Assembly: GCF_000835495.1 (NCBI RefSeq)
Contig: NW_015622542.1
Span: 3,804,485-3,868,484, forward strand
From: Cladophialophora immunda
Lineage: Eukaryota; Ascomycota; Eurotiomycetes; Chaetothyriales; Herpotrichiellaceae
Reading direction: 5' to 3'
Length of the DNA: 64,000 nt
This document shows, in pieces, positions 36,314 through 47,373 of the stretch. The notes under the pieces are model-generated. The model was not told the origin of the DNA. It saw nothing but the letters and a program-made list of their open reading frames with translations, and searched no databases. The number at the start of each line of letters is the position of its first letter. The first letter of the stretch is position 1. The position numbers and the translations under genes were made by a program.

Positions 36314-37468
36314 GTTTGTGAAAGGTTCTGGGTGTCTTGTGAGAAGCAGTCAAGACGGGGGAGCTGGGCCAGCAGGAGCAGAAAAAAGCAGGGGTCGTTC
36401 TATCCCTATATATGAAGGCATATCTCGGAGCCCAGCCTCTAAAATCTCGAAGGGATTTTGTTACAGAAGAAACGAGCCCCGTACCTCACGCGACTACTAT
36501 GTATCTCCACAACAATTTTGCCGATCAACGAGCCAGAGTGACCAAAGGCATGGATGAGCTGCGTCGCAAAATCCTACCATCTCTGGTGGATCTTTCCGGG
36601 TGCAACGGCGAACCTCACAGATGTGACAAGCCAGGGTGGCGAGCTGCAGAATGGGTCTAAAAAAGGTCAGAGAAGAGGAGTAGGGCTGGCAAGCATCATC
36701 TTTACGGGGACAGAATGGTGGAGGAGATGCGCTAGCACCTCAGTTCGATTGAGCCTCGTGCGGATATCAACTTGGGGTTGACGGGAGTCGGGAGCGGCCT
36801 CCACCGCCGCAGCGGAGAAAGGGTCGTGAAAATTTTCCCTGCAAAATGGGGAGCGGGCTGCTGTTGGCTAGAGACTGCCAGTCGAAGATGATTTGGCATG
36901 AGCATTGTCTCGGGTCCAGGGATCTGGGACTGGGGCTTCCAGGAACTTGAGCACTGGCGAGTTATTGACGCCGGGAAGGGTTGAGAAGTCCACAAGGATA
37001 CATAGGTAGTGCGCGAAAACGTGTTCACCCTCGGCTTACCTTCCGCTCCCTGAGTGCTCCCTGAGTGCGTGGTAAGTTCATCTACTAGCCCTATTCATAG
37101 ACATACCAAAAGCCGGAACACTTCCAGTCCAAAAATTACTTCAACCTTCGAAACATCGCTAAGAGGTTTGCAGCGCTTGCGCAATCGAGACGAGGCAGTC
37201 CATGTATCATGTCACATGAGGAGGCTGAGCAATATACGCCTAGCCCGGATGGCCAGCACCGCGTCCTTATTTTCAGCCTCAACGACACGGGAACGTCGAA
37301 GGTATAAGTTCTGAGACCTAGACGTGAAAGCTACCAACTTAATAATTACTGACCATATAACCTCGATCATTCGTATCCGTCCCAACTCTCCCGATGGTAA
37401 TGCCTTCCGATAATGTCGGTCCATAACGTCCTCCAGAACGACGATCAGCACTAGGACGGGAGTTGAAC
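36314..37468. other. intergenic between permease and HET relics
   Basis: Holds the permease promoter with a TATATA near 36407-36412 and then sequence without a recognisable gene. Near 37024 it enters a CCTGAG repeat cluster and from there becomes AT-rich. Confidence 0.5.
37024..37068 (+). repeat. CCTGAG cluster A (left of HET gene)
   Basis: TTCACCCTCGGCTTACC is followed by CCGCTCCCTGAG and a second CTCCCTGAG. Nearly the same block recurs in the same orientation at 40443-40508, and an inverted CTCAGGGAG version lies at 40261-40311. Confidence 0.75.
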
Positions 37469-40200
37469 ATGCCGTCGTACTTCGAGCACCGGCCACTTAA
37501 TCTTTCATAGCCATCCATCCGACTACTGGATGTCCTACCGCGAGATGGACGGAGTGAGATCCGATGCGCTATTAAGCACATTCTTCTTCCCGCTTCCTAT
37601 AAAGAACTTCGATACACAGTCTTATCATATGCTCAGGGCGACGAGAAAGAACCTCGATACGCAATCTCCATCAATAATCAACCGTATGAGGTCTTAAAAA
37701 ATCTATATACCTTCCTCGATCTTCATAGTTTAAACGGCATCTCGAATCTCTTCATCGACGCGCTGTATATTGCGCAGAATAATATCGACGAGAAGAACTA
37801 CTAAGTTCAGCTTATGAAGGACATCTTCACGAATGCCGTAAAGGTTATTATTTAGCTCGGACCATCTACCGATCGCAGCGATGAGCTTTTCGATATAATA
37901 AGCGAACTCGGACCATTTGAAGTTCAGAACGGTATACGAGATAACTACATATTAGGCCCGCAATCTAATTTTGATGTACAGCTACGACTTGTATGTAAGG
38001 CTAACGCTATTAGGTCGCAAACTAGTAAGCTTTACCTACGTAAGTATTGGACGCGAGCCTAGATCGTTTAGGAAATCGTCCTGGCACGTAAGCTTGACCT
38101 TGTCTGTAGCGTAAAGTGGCTCCCTTAGATAGCCTAGGTATACTATCTCAGACTGCTTCTTAGCCTCAAACGAAATATGAAAAACGTCTAGAAAGCGCCA
38201 CCTATATTTGAGGCGCTGACTGCGGCTCTCAAAAGCTCTATGATAGCTTCCTTATGTGAATAACGGAGTTCTACGAGGCACCGAAATAAGTCAAGGCCTC
38301 TATTATCGCTAGTTACTAAATTTACCAGATCAGAATGCTTACTACCATACGACAAGATATACGCTTTCCTCGGCTTGTCATCGGATGCCCAGACAGTATC
38401 CGTAAATTACAGCTTAACACCGGAGAACCTCTTACTCGAAATGCTCTACTTAATATTAAGGAGTACTATGGGGAAATCGTCCAAAAGAAAGGTTAATGGG
38501 AAGCCTACTGCTTAAGCTACTCGAGTCATTTTTGTGGCTTAAGTACACTATCTCTGTTATAGTTTGGGCTTCCATCCGGCGGCTCTAACACTAATGCTTG
38601 ATTATAATATGTTAGTAAGAGTAAATCGTACTCCTAGCTTCTATCGATCTACATAGATTGAGGCGGATCTTTATAATGTAGTGGCGAAGCTTCCCGTAAA
38701 AGAGGCGATAATGGAATATCATCTACCATATGTCCGAAGTATGCAATAGGCTAATAAGACATTACTTTATCTATCACAACCGGCATTCTATTTACGCGAT
38801 TTCGTACTAGATAGATAGTAGCTATCGCCAAAATTGACCACCGCTATGGTCTACGACAACACTTTTATTTGCTTCTACGTACGCTATGAGAAGAAGGGCA
38901 TCGATCTAGTTCATATGGGCATGGCATGGATATTAAGAGGTGACTAGTTTGATATTTTTCGGGTTGACGTACCCTCTCCATAACCTGAAATCAAAGGATT
39001 CCCTAATAATCGCGGGGGTAGGTATGCAGAGCTATATTATCTAAGGAGTAGCTACATTATAACGCGTATTAGGTCAAAAAGTGCCGGTGATGGTAAATGG
39101 TCATTCGATCCTCGTATTAAGCCGAAATATATATTGTATCATAATCCGCCTTAAGGCCGTAATGAGAATGCGGTACTGTCAATGCACCAGATTTTGAACC
39201 TTATTACGCACGATGGTCGCTATCATCGCCACGGAAACACCATTAACTCGGCTAACGATATCGTTAGGAGGCTAGTTTTTCCCCTGAAGGAGTTACACCG
39301 ACTGTCTACTCCGGACACATAGCAGTAGATCAGAGCTGCATACAGTTAAAGAACTATCGTCGAATAGAAGGACCCTAATAACTACCCCGACTAGATAGAT
39401 ATCGAGCCTTAGAGGATAAAAAGCCCGCTTAAAAGGTCTATACTATTTTGAAAACGGTAGGTAGAGGTAATCATTATAGATCATCTAGATCGCGACCAGG
39501 AATTCTCGGATAACGATTAGAATACGCCATCAGGCCTTAACTTATGAATCGAGATCGAGTAAAAGTTAAGCCGTTAGTTAAAAAGAGCAAAGAAGTGATA
39601 AGTTAACCTTAATCAATATAACCACTTACACTTAATTCTAGTATACGGTGACGGATCTCGGCGGAGGTACATTAGGGTCTTTCCCGTTTTGGATTTTATC
39701 CGCGCATCGCGGAAAAGTCAAGCTTTAGTTAAGTTACTATGAAGCGCTTAGCTCTCGCATACCGAATTCTGAACGCGGTTTCAAGTATACTTAGACTCGG
39801 CGCGAGTAAGCCTATCTCTGTCTAACCTAGTCGTTCCCTATACTCAGCCTTCTAGGCTACTAAAGTTTCTACTATCTGAGCTTAGGGTGGCATAAGGCAG
39901 AACCGATGGTGATAGCATAATAGTATAACAGCGGGCAAGCGGAATTGGCGAGCTGAGTCCTTTCGTCAACGTACCAAAAGCCCAGGGCTAAGTTATGGAT
40001 TATTACTACCGTATTGCCTAGCTCTATTCCAGCTAATCAGAACATACTCGAGGGTTTCCGATTAGCTCTACTTAGTGCGGTTATCCTGATCTCAGCCTCC
40101 TCTTAGGCGTCTAGTAAAGATACACTATTGTCTAACGGATCAGGAAGTTTAGGTAGTAACAGGGATTTTATCGGTTTCAGATTCTGTCCTAAACCGGTGC
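37469..40200 (+). pseudogene. HET-domain (heterokaryon incompatibility) gene inactivated by RIP-like mutation
   Basis: From an ATG at 37469 one frame can be followed for about 2.7 kb without shifts but with dozens of TAG/TAA codons. It shows the HET domain in order: PSIRLLDVLP, EIRCAIKHI, LSYAQGD (family LSYxWGD), LFIDALYIAQNNIDEKNY then stop, VQLMKDIF, KVII*LGPSTDRSDELFD, YWTRA*IV*EIVLAR, and DKIYAFLGLSSDAQ at about 38351-38392. Family consensus has Trp or Gln at the stop positions shown (IWLGP, WIVQE). TGG-to-TAG and CAG-to-TAG are G-to-A and C-to-T changes, the RIP signature. HET proteins trigger cell death on fusion of incompatible strains. The 3' end is estimated; no clear terminal stop can be told from the mutations. 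Confidence 0.85.
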
Positions 40201-40260
40201 TAGCCGAGATGCAAGTATAGCCGATCACTGGAGGCACCAGATTTGGCTCCCGGTGTGTTT

Positions 40261-40311
40261 GCTCAGGGAGCGCTCAGTGATGCTCAGTCAAAGGCTCAGG
40301 GAAAGCTCAGG
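40261..40311 (-). repeat. CCTGAG cluster C, inverted (right of HET gene)
   Basis: On the minus strand this reads as a series of CTGAG units spaced about 9-12 bp, including CGCTCCCTGAG. It is inverted relative to cluster A and closes the interval that contains the HET relic. Confidence 0.7.
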
Positions 40312-40442
40312 TTAAAGCGGTCTTCGTTCACCCTCTAGCATCAAACCGTAAATGGCAATTAGGTTTTTCGTTCTCGAGTAATCTAGGTAGTCGCGCGAAA
40401 AACCTGTCGTCAGTCTCTTTTCGATTAGCCGCTCGCCGCTTT

Positions 40443-40508
40443 GCTCACCCTCGGCTCACCTGCCGCTCCCTGAGCGATCCCTGAGCGCTCCCTGAGGACT
40501 GCCTGAGC
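40443..40508 (+). repeat. CCTGAG cluster B
   Basis: CTCACCCTCGGCTCACC, then CCGCTCCCTGAG, GATCCCTGAG, GCTCCCTGAG and TGCCTGAG. It is the less mutated partner of cluster A; two differences are T in A versus C here, the direction expected from RIP. Confidence 0.75.
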
Positions 40509-42115
40509 ACTTGGTCCTTCGTTCTTCTTTTCATTCACAACACCCACTTCGTCAACTTTAGACGACGGGGCCCGTTCGAGATGCCAGGGGATCCCAATCC
40601 GTCGCCCGCTCTAATGTGCTCAAGCTGCTTAGTTAGGCGCCTCCTATGCGACTCTCTTAAGGCTAAGGGGTGCTAAAAAAGACTTAGATAAGGTGTCAGG
40701 GACAAGGACGGAGAGGAGACTTTGAGGGGAATCAAAGAAGCTTCGGACGTGTGTGGAAGGCTTGAGAGTCCTGATATTGCTATCTTAATACACTGTGGAG
40801 TACAAGACGAGAGACAAAGAACTCGAAGGGTGATTTGGGCTCTTCTCGAGATCTATATACCTTTCCAGGTGAAACATTCCTCCTCGCTCTGTCGGTCTGG
40901 GCTCTTCGATTGTCTCAGAATGTCTGGATGGGATGTAAGGGCTTTCGATAGTTGAATGTAAGGGCTCTAAGGACTGTGAGGGTTTTTGAGGGCTGCAAGG
41001 GGTTCGGTAGTTGTGTTGTCACGTGGTGGGATAAGGCTCTAGCAGAGCCTTGCATGTGTTTTTCTGTTCGGCGCAATCTGGGAGTTCCAGGGTTGTGCCG
41101 TAACATAAGGGTGCCAAAAAGGGTGCCGCTAAGGTCCTAGAGTTAGGTTATCATCCTATTTTTCGGACTTCTATAGTATAATTAGAAAGGAGTTGGGCCT
41201 AAAAATCGAGGGTTCTTCAAATTCGGCCTATCGAGTCCCTGTCCTTAATCTTGAGAAGTTGAAGTCTACTGTACCGTAGTACCGCCGTGAACAGTCAGCA
41301 TATTCAATCATGCCTTGCTACAGAGCGTCCCGAAACCGGCCTACGTTCGAGAACACATTGCAGCTCTTTAAATCGATAGCCAAGGGCATAAGTAGGTCAC
41401 GCTTTAGCCTATATGCATTAGCCTCTTATTTGAACAATAGATGGCCATATTTTACGATGGTTTTGCTGGTACGGTGAAATTTTCGTGGAGTTCAGGTAAT
41501 AAAACAGACCAATGTATAATACCTTTCACACGCGGTAGAAGCGACAATGTCAGGAATGGCTCGCCAGCAAACTATCTGATAAGTATATTACCTATCTATA
41601 GGCGCAGACGACAGCGATTCCGAAGCTGGAGAGCTTCAGAAGGTAGCCCGCGACCCGTACGCTTATATACATCTAGCCCCTGAGAGCCTTGGCACCCCAT
41701 GTTCGTGACAGACAATGAAATGGCATCGCTAGACCACTGTAAGCGATTGCAAAACCCCCAACACAAATACTTAGCAAAAAGCGAATCGGAATGCCTTTAA
41801 TTGGGTCAGATAGCTACCGGACAAGCGTCCTGTACTAGAGTCGAGATGTTGACGATCCTTGACAATCGCAGTTATGAAAGCCCCCACTCACCTATAGATA
41901 CATCAATGGTGTAGAACGCGGTACTAGTATTAGAAACTGGAGAATTCGAATACGCTCAAGGCTTGAGAATTCAACCTGATATGACTGAAATGGATACACT
42001 TCGGTGCAGAGGCAAGAGACTTGCTAAAGCTTCTTCGCATGCAGCAACAACTTAGCGGGTATGGACATATAATCATTATCATTGAAAGAAAAGTGAACCA
42101 GTGTCGCAGAACAGG
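40509..42115. other. AT-rich relic-like stretch, 1.6 kb
   Basis: No intact gene. Short coding-like pieces occur around 41340-41450 and 41600-41690, but they are separated by stops and I cannot assign a family. Probably decayed sequence like the HET region. Confidence 0.4.
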
Positions 42116-42781
42116 TCACAGAGAATCTTCGAGTGACAGTTTCTGCAAATCCGTCAACAAATCTTCTGTTTGTTGACTCTTCTTGCTCAAGATCTGCATC
42201 CCAGAAACTGTCCGCTTCCAGTCAACGTACGCACGGAGTTCCTTGTCTTCTGGGTATATATTTGACCACTCTGGTGCGCCCACGGGTAACCCTGCTTGTC
42301 TATAGAGCTCATCTTTGCAGAAGATCCTCCAAGCATCACTAGCATATCGCCCAATACCTTTTAAATGAGCCACTTCCGATTCAACCGTGACTTTTCCTTG
42401 ATATAACTTTTGGTGAACGACGCCGGCTTTTGGCGGCTGCGATAACCAGCCTTTCGCCAAATCAATGACCCAGCCCGCTCGGTAAGGCAATCCAAGACTC
42501 TTAAAGAATAAGACAGTCTCCTCAAATTTAGCTCTTGCGAGATGATCCGGATCTGGAAACTGCGAGAGGAAGCGTCGGGCTGCAGGTATGGCTCGCTGTC
42601 CTCGAGTTTTATTAAGGAAAATACAAATGATCAGAAGTTGGAACTACGACACGTGTCAGCTATTGTTGCAGCATTGTTGAGGCGCTCCTACAGGGCTATC
42701 AGCGTATTCCTCTTCTATAAGTCCATATTGCTCTGTCGATGCTGGCATCGGTCTTGCCGAAGGCGGTTGAATCGGGGCCAT
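42116..42781 (-). CDS. MBD4-like HhH-GPD DNA glycosylase
   Basis: Two exons, 42781-42692 and 42643-42116, join across a 48-bp intron (GTAGGA, branch-like GCTGAC, GTCGTAG) to give 205 residues without a stop. Splicing creates YGLIEEEYADSP + FQLLIICIFLNKTRGQ, the conserved first helices of MBD4-type glycosylases. The helix-hairpin-helix reads HLKGIGRYASDAWRIFC. The catalytic Asp is expected in YPEDKELRAYVDW. Such enzymes excise thymine or uracil mispaired with guanine and start base-excision repair in the nucleus; like other short fungal members it lacks a methyl-CpG-binding domain. It sits alone between AT-rich relics yet keeps its frame and normal base composition, suggesting selection or recent arrival. 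Exon 1 is short and its start rests on the splice model only. Confidence 0.8.
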
Positions 42782-43423
42782 CTCAAAGAAATCGCGCTTC
42801 TACCATTACTCAGATACTGTCAGAATGATCAGCTGAATAGCATCAGTATTTAGCCATTTCGATTTCCGCTCCAAGCCGGCGCATGATAGCCCATAGGCGG
42901 CCTGGCCTTTCCAGCAGTCACACGTGTCACAAAGTGATTGGCGGCTACATATTTGATCTCCGTGGTCGATGCATGAGATGTGCTCGGAGCCTGACGGACA
43001 CCTCCAGGCATCGTGCTACCCAGTGCAGGCTTAATCCCTAAAGATGCTGTACTGTAACGACAGTTGTTAGAAGAGTAAGAATCTCCGAGCCTATTGACAG
43101 TCATAGTAAGGGTGAAATTCCACAGCCATGCCTCACTACTAAACGTGATCAATACTCAACCATGGCTTCTTTTGAGATGCCAACATGCCCAGACCAACCA
43201 GACTCAACCAGTGAGCTAGCAGCTCTGTGCCGATTCATCAAGGTCGCAGAAAGATAACGTGATGAGTTAGAAGTCATTGAATGAATCTCACCCGCGTATT
43301 ATTAGAATGTATATGGGAAATCTTACTGTAACGTTCCTTGACTCAAGCAGGTATACGAATGACCCGTTTCGTGGGACCATTGTACTAAAACCTTTGGCTC
43401 GGTTTTACTTTCTTCTGTCACCT
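42782..43423. other. intergenic, 642 bp
   Basis: Promoter side of the glycosylase gene and 3' side of the coiled-coil gene. A frame of about 100 codons on the minus strand (42850-43152) shows no recognisable feature. Confidence 0.45.
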
Positions 43424-44298
43424 TCATAAAATGACGCAGCAGATACCTGAAGATTCAATCCGTCTGGTTATATTGGACACTCGCCGATCAGTGCGGACTA
43501 GTTGATCTTCAAGCGATCGCAGGCGGTTGGCCACGCCATCAGGTTCTCGATCGACAGCATCCAACCGTTGCCTTTCTTCAACAGCTCTGTCGCGTAGCTG
43601 GCGTAAATGTTCACCGTGTGCTTGGACGATATTACTGAGGCTATTGGGAACGTGGTCAAGAGCACTGAGACGATTCCCATATCCTTGAATTCTTTGGACC
43701 AGAGTGTCGACGTTCTGCTCAAGGTCCCCAACCCGCTCACCGAGACTGTCCGGACTACGGTCAATCTGGTCGAGGCGTGGATCAATAAGATTCAATTTTT
43801 GCTGGACGTCTGTATTGGCTTGTTCGAGCACTGTAAGGCGCTCACTAAGGCCACGGGAATTGTGGTCGATGTTGTTTAGGCGAGCCTCAAAGCCCCTGAA
43901 ACGGTCATTATGGCTGTCCAGGTCGCGATCGATTCTGTCGACACTGTTGGCGAGATTGGTAAAGTTCTCGCTGAGGGTATTTACCTTCTGCTTAAGAGTC
44001 CTCAGTCGGTTACTTAGGTTATTTAGACTGCGGTCAATGCCGTCGAGGCGAGGGCCGAGAGCCACAAAGCTCTCTCGTAGACGATCAAAGTCTTGGTGGA
44101 GGTTTCCGAAGCGCTCACTGAGGCTGTTTGGACTGCGGTCAATATGATCTAGGCGAATACCTAGACCGGTGGCAGTCTGGTTCAGATTGTTCGAGTTCTG
44201 CTCTAGTGCAGTCAAGCGCTCTGCTAGTCTCTGAGTGTCTGCGCGAAAGTCTTCCAGGTGACGGTTGAGATTATCGGCGAACGTGGTCAGCCTGATGT
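43424..44298 (-). CDS. coiled-coil protein of 35-residue repeats ending in a CaaX box (5' exon not found)
   Basis: An open frame of about 290 codons without any Met, preceded by TAA and a plausible acceptor (CTAAATTAAG), so an upstream exon is needed or the start is lost. The protein is a tandem array of units of 35 residues (five heptads): each begins RLDxIDRSxNSL or similar, followed by a second helix such as RFGNLHQDFDRL. At least five full units plus a 21-residue partial one are visible. The C-terminus is SGICCVIL. CVIL is a CaaX box ending in Leu, a geranylgeranylation signal, with an extra Cys that could be palmitoylated. A membrane-anchored rod is inferred; function unknown. Confidence 0.6.
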
Positions 44299-45639
44299 CT
44301 TAATTTAGCGAATCACGCAAGTAAAGAGGGTGATCGTCTTGCTAACAATTCTGCCATACCTCCGACTTGGCTATGGTTATTTTATCCACACCAATTTAGG
44401 AGTACTCAAAGCACTTCATTATCCTCCCTAATAACTGATAAGAACGGAAATAGCTCGTAAGTCAGTACGGGGACGGTGGAAACTGAGCACGAACTTCGGG
44501 GACCATGTTCGTCTTTGTATGTCTTGATTGCGAGCTTGATAGCTATGATAAGCGATCAAAGTGCGGGGTACTGAGTACTCGTGCTGATAGACACGTTTCG
44601 TCTAGGTGAAGTTGACGTAATGGCCAATGCTGCTCGGTCATGAGATTGGATGGTATTTCTGACCGGTAAAGACGACCAGCATAACAGAGCCCAATCGTAA
44701 CCGGGCTGGCGAACTGGCCAGCAATGCGTTGGCAAGCGTACATGTAGCATTGGCCTGAGTCGCGTTCTAGGCGTTGAATTGCGACTGTAGTGCAGTACAA
44801 TGTTTCCGCAACCGCCTTGTCGGCTGTACCCACTATAACTACATGTGAGAGAACGAGCAAAGCTAGTGTTGCTGGCAGTTCTCGACTTTTCGCTTAAAGT
44901 CAATAACGTTATTGTTTGATGTCGGCGGCCCGTTCCGCGGGATCAGCTGCCACTGTCCCGGGTCAGTAGATCCACTCACGAAGTAGATAAGCGCGGTTAC
45001 AATATCTCAACGTCTTGAAATGATACCAGAGCCGGTATCGACGTCTCCAGTAAGTTAGACACGCCCTATCTTATTTAGCGATAGCAATAGAAATAGGGCC
45101 TTAAAAATTTCAAATCTGAGTATTGAAAATTAAGGGGAGAAATCCAAGAAAATATTAGATACAGCAGAGCACCTTAGATTGCGTATAAATGCCCCGGGTA
45201 GTGTGCAGAGTCAGTTAACTCACTATATACTAGCAGTTCATTTCATCACGAAGGGCATTTCACTACACCTCGATATCGATTATATTTCTTCTCTTCGACG
45301 TAAGGAGTAAATCGCCCTTTTTGTAACATAAAATAGCTTATTAAAGTCTACAGTCGCTTCGTACTTAGCGATATTAAGAAGACTATATATTTATGCATTA
45401 GCTCGGCCGCAAAGATGGCTAACTAAAGTCTAGGCTATATAGAACTTTGTTAGGTATCACTACGGGGAGCAATGTGTCACCGCGCTTCAGTTTATAGCCA
45501 TTAGTTACTCGTAGTGTCGCGGAGACTTTCGGCGTCCTCGCGCCTCGACCACCATTTGGCTCAATTAGATTCCTTTTGCTCTCAGTGCGATATACGATTC
45601 AACCGCGCACTATGTTGCACCGCCAGGTCCAACGTTACA
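44299..45639. other. AT-rich intergenic/relic stretch, 1.3 kb
   Basis: No supportable gene. On the minus strand around 44543-44888 a frame resembling a small secreted Cys-containing protein is open but has no start codon before its hydrophobic segment. From 45000 to 45480 the sequence is AT-rich and stop-dense, like RIP-decayed DNA. Confidence 0.4.
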
Positions 45640-45932
45640 ATGTCAACTGCAAGGACCAAGAACTCAAAGCGCCCCAACGAGCCTCAAAGTCGCGGGCAAA
45701 AAAATACTGATGAGTTAGACGACTACTATTTGCGCTTGGAATCTTTGAGCATGAAGGTTTATGTGTTTCTTCACCTTATGCATAACCTATTCGCTTTGTT
45801 CTGCTTGGACAGGAAAACTCGTTTCGGCTTCAATCAATCAAACGGAAAGGCGGATTGTACTTCTTTGCCAGATTAGGAATTTTTCTAGATCGATTAGAGC
45901 ATCTTGGGCTTGAGCTCAATAACAACTACTAA
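45640..45932 (+). CDS. possible two-exon small gene, unknown
   Basis: ATG at 45640 opens MSTARTKNSKRPNEPQSR; a 56-bp GT-AG intron (45757-45812, branch-like CATAAC, TTGGACAG) would join SLSMK to ENSFRLQSIKRKGG and end at TAA, giving 78 residues rich in basic and polar residues. The hydrophilic first exon and clean frame after splicing are the only support. It could equally be a chance reading frame or a relic. Confidence 0.22.
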
Positions 45933-46910
45933 TAGTACTATATCACAGAACGACAGTCTTTGACGCCAGAGAACCATGGGGGTGGGATCATTTCTGAGCT
46001 CACTCGATGAACACAATATCACCTTCAGGTGTCAAGGGTTGCCGATATTATTATACTACTACTGCTAGGCCAAGGAGAGTACCTTGCCTCTCGTAAGAAG
46101 GGTCTGAAATTAGTAGTACCAATTCAATAATCCTCGATCTCTGATCTCTTTGACTCCTCACTTATGGTCTTGAACTGTGGTACTGGTATTATTATTACTA
46201 GTAAATATTTGAAGTACTTTCAATCTAGATCTTGATTCATCAGTCTTTTTGAGCCTTCCTCACATCATACTGGTGTTAGCTTGATTCCAGATCGATTCAA
46301 CCTGGATCCAATCCGAGCCAGCGTAGATTGAGACTCGATCGAAGTGATTCTTGAATGTTTCCAAACACAAATGAGCCGGCTTATGGAACGCCCCTACTGT
46401 TAGTCCCTACTACTATGTACTCCTATAGCACTGATAGTACTAGTTCACGATCCGTGCAGTGCGTATCATCTCGGCCCAGGTCCAAATTACAATCATCTTC
46501 TAAAAGCAACCTGGTGCATCTATCTGCGTACCGTAGTGCTACTCTGTAGGGGCATTTACCAGCGGTGCTTCACAACCATGACGCAAGCGCTCTGCCGCAT
46601 ACACCTAATAGCAGAGGCAAATGTATTGAAATTTGGGATAAGCGCTCGCTGAGCCTCCGATAGGAGAGGAGGAGCGTGTAGAATATGGTATGTAGTAACG
46701 AAATGACCAAAGCGACCGCTATCTGAGAGCTTGAAAGGCATCACCAAAATCGCCCAAAATGGTCTAGCTGGCTTCTAGTGGTCACATGGAGGCCTCTGTG
46801 CGCGAAGGAACTGCTGTGGTACTAGTAAGACTACTCATCATTACTGCTACCACTCAGTATTGCCCTGTGTTCATCTAGTATTAGGTACATATAGTAGTAC
46901 TACATGCATT
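45918..46910. repeat. region enriched in TAGTAC/TACTAC/ATTATT motifs
   Basis: Short runs of TAN trinucleotides (ACTACTAATAGTACTAT, ATTATTATACTACTACTG, GGTATTATTATTACTAG, ATAGTAGTACTACATG) recur at least six times over 1 kb. No coding potential or known element recognised. Confidence 0.5.
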
Positions 46911-47086
46911 GGATGCCAGACTGAATCCGCGCTGTCTCGAGTTGGGCTCGGATCGAGCTGAACTCAGGTTTGTGAACGTATCGACGGGGAGGATAGATTG
47001 GTAAATACATATCCAACCAAGGAGGTAGCATTCATTTTGTAGAGCCCCCAACCCCGGGTCATGGAATGTTCCTCGCTCATCCAAAG

Positions 47087-47373
47087 ATCCAGGTTGTGAT
47101 TCCAGGTTGTGATTCCAGGTTGTGATTCCAGGTTGTGATTCCAGGTTGTGATTCCAGGTTGTGATTCCAGGTTGTGATTCNNNNNNNNNNNNNNNNNNNN
47201 NNNNNNNNNNNNNNNNNNNNNNNNNNNNNNNNNNNNNNNNNNNNNNNNNNNNNNNNNNNNNNNNNNNNNNNNNNNNNNNNTCCAGGTTGTGATTCCAGGT
47301 TGTGATTCCAGGTTGTGATTCCAGGTTGTGATTCCAGGTTGTGATTCCAGGTTGTGATTCCAGGTTGTGATTC
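47087..47373. repeat. 13-bp minisatellite CAGGTTGTGATTC
   Basis: Perfect head-to-tail copies of CAGGTTGTGATTC: about seven before and seven after the N run. Because 13 is not a multiple of 3, the minus strand is open through the array in more than one frame; this is chance, not a gene. True copy number is unknown because of the gap. Confidence 0.95.
47181..47280. other. assembly gap (100 N)
   Basis: Exactly 100 N placed inside the 13-bp minisatellite, the usual placeholder for a gap of unknown size. Confidence 0.99.

Noticed and set aside
44543..44888. Possible small secreted Cys protein on the minus strand
   Set aside because: Hydrophobic segment has no start codon and is preceded by a stop; homology not recognised.
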